A DNA stretch of 7,785 nucleotides from Natrinema soli (GTDB lineage Archaea; Halobacteriota; Halobacteria; Halobacteriales; Natrialbaceae): the NCBI RefSeq assembly GCF_028618695.1, contig NZ_JAQIVI010000070.1, positions 1 through 7,785 of the forward strand, given 5' to 3'. A model generated the notes under the pieces. The model was not told the origin of the DNA. It did no database searches and was given only the letters and a program-made list of their open reading frames with translations. The position numbers and the translations under genes are program-made. Each line of letters begins with the position of its first letter. Position 1 is the first letter of the stretch. Shown here in pieces: positions 5,327-7,785 of the stretch.

Positions 5327-5740
5327 ATGGACAAAGAGCGGCTCCCGCGATGGGGCTGGCTGCTGATCGGCCTGTTTCTCGCGGCGATGGTCGCGAATCT
5401 GTTGAATCTGTTCGTGCTGGGGCCGACCGTGCTTCCCGAGGCGTACCGATCGATTACGGTCATTGCGATCATGTCGCCGGTATTGATCTACGTCGGTATC
5501 TGGTACGACGAGGATCGACAACGGTACTGGACGAGCTCGCGGGCGAAGATCGCCGGTGACGTCCTGTTCGTCGTGACGGGGGCGGCACTGGGATCGGCGA
5601 TCACGCTCGTGGCGATAGTCGGTTTCGGGCTCTCGAACTTCCTGACGGATATCCTCGCGATGGGCGCCGGCTTCCTCCTGTCGTGGGGGCTGTTCTGGTG
5701 GCGTAACCAGGGCCTGTATGCCGACGAGCCGGCTCGCTGA
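5327..5740 (+). CDS. Small four-helix membrane protein of unknown function
   Basis: Protein of 137 residues with four predicted membrane segments, at about 9-31, 43-60, 75-100 and 104-125. A charged cytoplasmic-type loop (61-74, YDEDRQRYWTSSRAK) separates segments 2 and 3. The last segment is Trp-rich (SWGLFWWRN), and a short tail follows. There is no signal-peptide cleavage site, no catalytic motif and no family I can name. An in-frame GTG at 5312 would add five residues (MTVSD), but the TATA-like box at 5297-5305 is correctly spaced for the ATG at 5327. It lies 45 nt downstream of the winged-helix regulator on the same strand, so a regulatory link is possible but unproven. It is convergent with nadE, with 51 nt between the stops. 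Confidence 0.75.
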   Translation: MDKERLPRWGWLLIGLFLAAMVANLLNLFVLGPTVLPEAYRSITVIAIMSPVLIYVGIWYDEDRQRYWTSSRAKIAGDVLFVVTGAALGSAITLVAIVGFGLSNFLTDILAMGAGFLLSWGLFWWRNQGLYADEPAR

Positions 5741-5769
5741 ATCCGCTATCGAGGGACGATCACGGATCG

Positions 5770-5781
5770 ACGCGGCCGCGT
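5770..5781. terminator. GC palindrome between convergent genes, possible bidirectional 3'-end signal
   Basis: ACGCGGCCGCGT is a perfect 12-bp palindrome in the 51-nt gap between the stops of the membrane-protein gene and nadE. The location suits a shared transcript end, but it lacks a loop and a T-run, so the assignment is weak. Confidence 0.25.
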
Positions 5782-5791
5782 GCCGTTGCGA

Positions 5792-6709
5792 TCACTCGAG
5801 CGCGTCCGAATCGTCGAGGAGCCCTCCCGTGCCGCGGCCGGCGATCCCCGGCGTCGGCGGTGTCGCGCGTTTGTGTTCGGTGTCGGTGTGCAGCGAGGCG
5901 ATCTCCTCGGCCGTGTCGCGATCGAGTTGCAGTTCGGCGACGGTCTCGTCGAACGAGCGGCCGTCCTCGACGAGCCGGTACAACAGCGGGTCGATGACGT
6001 CGTAGCGCGCGCCGAGTTCGTCGGCGTCCGTCTGGGTGGCCCAGAACCCCGCCGTCGGTTCCTTGTTGACGATCCGGCGGGGGAGTCCGATGTGTTTCGC
6101 GAGCGCTCGAACCTCCGTCTTGTAGCAGTCGCCGATCGGGTAGGCGTCGGCCGCGCCGTCTCCGTGCTTGGTGAAGTAGCCGAGCAACCACTCCGAGCGG
6201 TTCGCCGTGCCGAGGACGATCCGCGACTGGCGGTTGGCCGCGTAGTAGGCGGTGAGCATCCGCAGCCGCGCGGTCGCGTTTCCGATTTCGTGGTTCCGCT
6301 CGTTCGGCCGGTCGTCGGCCTCGGTCTCCGTCTCGAGTTCGCTCGCGACCGTTTCGTCGAAGACCTCGAGGAGCGGGCGCAACTGGATCTCCTCGAAGTC
6401 GATTCCCATCCCCTCGGCGATCGTGTGCGCGTCGCTGACGTGGGCCTGCTCGGTCATGTGGCAGGGGAGTCCCAGCCCGAGGACGCTCTCGCTGCCGACG
6501 GCCTCGACCGCTAGCGCCGTCGTCAGCGTCGAGTCGATGCCGCCGCTCATCGCGACGACGACCCCGTCCGCGCCGGCGTCGTCGACAGTCGCCCGGATAT
6601 CGGCGACGATCCGCTCGCGAACCGCCTCGAGCGATCGGCGATCCGTGAAAAAGGGCCCGTTCGTGTGTTCGATGCTCTGGTAGACAAACGTCTTGCTATC
6701 TACTCTCAT
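5792..6709 (-). CDS. nadE: NAD+ synthase (ammonia-dependent NadE)
   Basis: Cytoplasmic enzyme for the last step of NAD+ biosynthesis: ATP-dependent amidation of deamido-NAD+ through an adenylylated intermediate. The pyrophosphate-binding loop SGGIDS is at 55-60. Further family motifs are the GNATARLRM stretch (143-151), GTANRSEWLLGYFTKHGDG (167-185), the YPIGDCYKTEVR stretch (190-201), PTAGFW (218-223), TDADELG (227-233) and the late EHKR (about 280-283). No glutaminase domain is present, so ammonia is the likely nitrogen donor. At 305 residues it is somewhat longer than the roughly 270 of typical bacterial enzymes. The extra length is an N-terminal lead of about 25 residues, an acidic insertion around 124-139 and a polar tail. 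The start is supported by a TATA box 28 nt upstream. It is transcribed toward the small membrane-protein gene and divergently from the M48 protease gene. Confidence 0.95.
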   Translation of the reverse strand: MRVDSKTFVYQSIEHTNGPFFTDRRSLEAVRERIVADIRATVDDAGADGVVVAMSGGIDSTLTTALAVEAVGSESVLGLGLPCHMTEQAHVSDAHTIAEGMGIDFEEIQLRPLLEVFDETVASELETETEADDRPNERNHEIGNATARLRMLTAYYAANRQSRIVLGTANRSEWLLGYFTKHGDGAADAYPIGDCYKTEVRALAKHIGLPRRIVNKEPTAGFWATQTDADELGARYDVIDPLLYRLVEDGRSFDETVAELQLDRDTAEEIASLHTDTEHKRATPPTPGIAGRGTGGLLDDSDALE

Positions 6710-6733
6710 GTGTATGGATCACTGGGTATTTGC

Positions 6734-6739
6734 TATATA
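6734..6739 (-). promoter_or_regulatory. TATA box of nadE
   Basis: TATATA (minus strand) centred about 28 nt before the nadE ATG at 6709-6707, implying a leaderless transcript. It is the strongest AT-rich box in the divergent region. Confidence 0.65.
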
Positions 6740-6765
6740 CTCCAACGATCGTATCGTATATGAAG

Positions 6766-6787
6766 CTACTGCTTAAACAGCTAGTAG
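6766..6787. promoter_or_regulatory. Inverted repeat upstream of the nadE promoter
   Basis: CTACT-GCT (6766-6773) pairs with AGC-T-AGTAG (6779-6787) to give 8 base pairs with one bulged base and a TAAAC loop. It starts 27 nt upstream of the nadE TATA box, a plausible site for a regulator of NAD synthesis. On the plus strand it is followed by TTTT (6788-6791), so it could also act as a terminator for transcripts reading rightward. Neither use is shown. Confidence 0.35.
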
Positions 6788-6925
6788 TTTTGTATTGGTA
6801 GTCGGTCGCACGAACGGTGCGGCGGTGTCGGCCCCGTCCGAACGGTCTTGATCCGACGAGAGAGCGGATCGCGACGTCTGCCGGAGACGAGACAGCCCTC
6901 GAGTCGTCTCTCTCCGATAGACACC

Positions 6926-6957
6926 TTTACTATCTGCCATTTCAGTTCATCAACTGA
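6926..6957 (+). promoter_or_regulatory. Promoter of the M48 protease gene with overlapping dyad
   Basis: TTTACTAT at 6926-6933 is the best TATA-like box. It predicts transcription start near 6956 and a leader of about 16 nt. A dyad TCAGTT-CATC-AACTGA (6942-6957) spans the stretch between the box and the predicted start, a position where a bound protein would block transcription. GAGG at 6956-6959 is a possible weak Shine-Dalgarno 12 nt before the ATG. Confidence 0.4.
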
Positions 6958-6971
6958 GGCTCCGCTTGCCC

Positions 6972-7785
6972 ATGTCTCTCCACGTCGATCTCGACACGGA
7001 CCGCGAACTGCACGTACGGATGCTCGTCGCGATCGGACTGCTGGTCGTCCTCCCGTTCGCGTTCGTCTACACCTTCCTCTTTCTCGCGAACACCGTCGGC
7101 ATCGCCCTGCTCGAGTGGGCGAACGAGCGGCCGTATCACGGCGAGTTCTACGTCGATCCTGTCCTCTTGACGCTGGTCGTACTCGGCGGCCTCGTCGTCC
7201 AGTACTGGTACGGTCTGCGGGCGGTCCTCGGCTCGGTCGGCGCGCGGTCCGCCTCGGCGGACGACTACCCGGAGTTACACGCCGCCGTCACGCGGAGCTC
7301 GGCGCAAATCGATCATCCACGGGCGCTCGTGGCAGTCATCGACACCGACGTTCCGAACGCGTTCGCCGTCGCCGGCGGATCAACGGGCCGCGGGGACCCG
7401 AACGACGGTGCCGGGACGGTCGTCGTCACGACCGGGCTCCTCGAGCTACTTGACGACGCGGAACTCGAGGCGACGGTCGCCCACGAAGTCGCCCACCTCA
7501 CGAACCGCGACGCGAACCTGATGACCGTCGCGTGGCTCCTGCCGACGATCACGTACTACTTCGCGATCGCCGCGTTCTACGTTCTCTACGGGCTCTACCG
7601 GGTTCTCGGCTCCGGGTTCGGTGCCGGCGGATCGGGCGGCGACGGCGACGACGCGCGCGGGCTACTCGTCGCCATCGTCGTCATCATGGTCTGTGCGATC
7701 GTGACGCTGACCGTCTCGGCGATGTTCTGGGCGGCGAGCGTCCTCCTGTATCGGGTGCTCTCCCGCCATCGGGAGTACGCCGCCG
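6972..7785 (+). CDS. M48-family (HtpX-like) membrane zinc metalloprotease, N-terminal part
   Basis: Integral membrane endopeptidase of the M48 family. HtpX-like members degrade damaged membrane proteins, with the active site facing the cytoplasm. The frame is open from the ATG at 6972 to the window edge: 271 codons plus one base, with no stop. Membrane segments are predicted at about 16-40 and 61-81. A cytoplasmic stretch then carries the zinc motif HEVAH (171-175; ligands H171 and H175, general base E172) followed by the family's NRD (178-180). Two more segments follow at about 184-209 and 226-252. The third zinc ligand is probably E268 in REYAA, just before the cut; the family has Asp after this, which falls outside the window. 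A Gly/Asp-rich loop (about 211-223, GSGFGAGGSGGDG) is probably flexible. The gene is divergent from nadE and the strand's downstream context is not visible. The M48 assignment is strong; htpX orthology is not proven. Confidence 0.9.
   Translation, partial: MSLHVDLDTDRELHVRMLVAIGLLVVLPFAFVYTFLFLANTVGIALLEWANERPYHGEFYVDPVLLTLVVLGGLVVQYWYGLRAVLGSVGARSASADDYPELHAAVTRSSAQIDHPRALVAVIDTDVPNAFAVAGGSTGRGDPNDGAGTVVVTTGLLELLDDAELEATVAHEVAHLTNRDANLMTVAWLLPTITYYFAIAAFYVLYGLYRVLGSGFGAGGSGGDGDDARGLLVAIVVIMVCAIVTLTVSAMFWAASVLLYRVLSRHREYAA

Noticed and set aside
5780..6514. Plus-strand 244-codon frame opposite nadE
   Set aside because: Shadow of nadE on the other strand, without domain or promoter.
6848..7453. 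201-codon frame overlapping the start of the M48 protease gene
   Set aside because: The frame starting at 6972 has membrane segments and the HEVAH zinc motif; the other frame is Arg-rich shadow.
1..7785. Search for defence, mobile-element, tRNA or rRNA signatures
   Set aside because: No transposase or integrase motif, no terminal repeats with target duplications, no CRISPR-type array and no tRNA-like cloverleaf could be supported by eye.

Overview
The window looks like chromosomal DNA of a haloarchaeon (class Halobacteria). It is GC-rich and uses G/C-ending codons. The predicted proteins carry many Asp and Glu residues and few Cys. Most genes have an AT-rich TATA box about 26-29 nt before the start codon and no ribosome binding site, the usual leaderless layout of haloarchaea. 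The signal peptidase has the archaeal/ER Ser-His-Asp catalytic set. I cannot assign a genus; the gene content would fit a Natrialbales-type halophile.

Layout. (1) 1-80: C-terminal end of a membrane or membrane-anchored protein. (2) 81-441: a non-coding stretch of about 360 nt with small dyads, a sequence that may belong to a dispersed haloarchaeal intergenic repeat, and the promoter of the next gene. (3) 442-2970: a two-gene envelope module. The first gene is an S26B signal peptidase whose C-terminal half adds a predicted extracytoplasmic beta-type domain between two extra membrane segments. The second is a DUF5305-type protein with two membrane segments, five N-glycosylation sequons and an acidic cytoplasmic tail. 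(4) 3082-4692: an AMP-forming acyl-CoA synthetase with all core motifs. (5) 4693-4987: an intergenic region with inverted repeats and a possible 34-codon ORF. (6) 4988-5740: a small winged-helix regulator with a C-terminal Cys-Cys pair, then a four-helix membrane protein of unknown function with its own promoter. (7) 5792-6709 on the minus strand: NAD+ synthase (nadE), convergent with the membrane protein gene. (8) 6710-6971: a divergent promoter region. (9) 6972-7785: the N-terminal 271 codons of an M48 (HtpX-like) membrane zinc protease that runs off the window.

Functional picture. Nearly every gene appears to be transcribed on its own. Only the signal peptidase and DUF5305 genes look like a functional pair, probably for maturation or assembly of secreted or surface proteins. 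The acyl-CoA synthetase and NadE are stand-alone metabolic enzymes.

The least ordinary signals are these. Each module gene is preceded by a promoter-proximal ATG mini-ORF whose stop overlaps its start codon as ATGA. The peptidase carries an extra extracytoplasmic domain. There is a perfect 20-bp palindrome after the DUF5305 gene, and clustered inverted repeats lie upstream of the winged-helix gene and of nadE. I see no clearly new defence, mobile or RNA-guided system.
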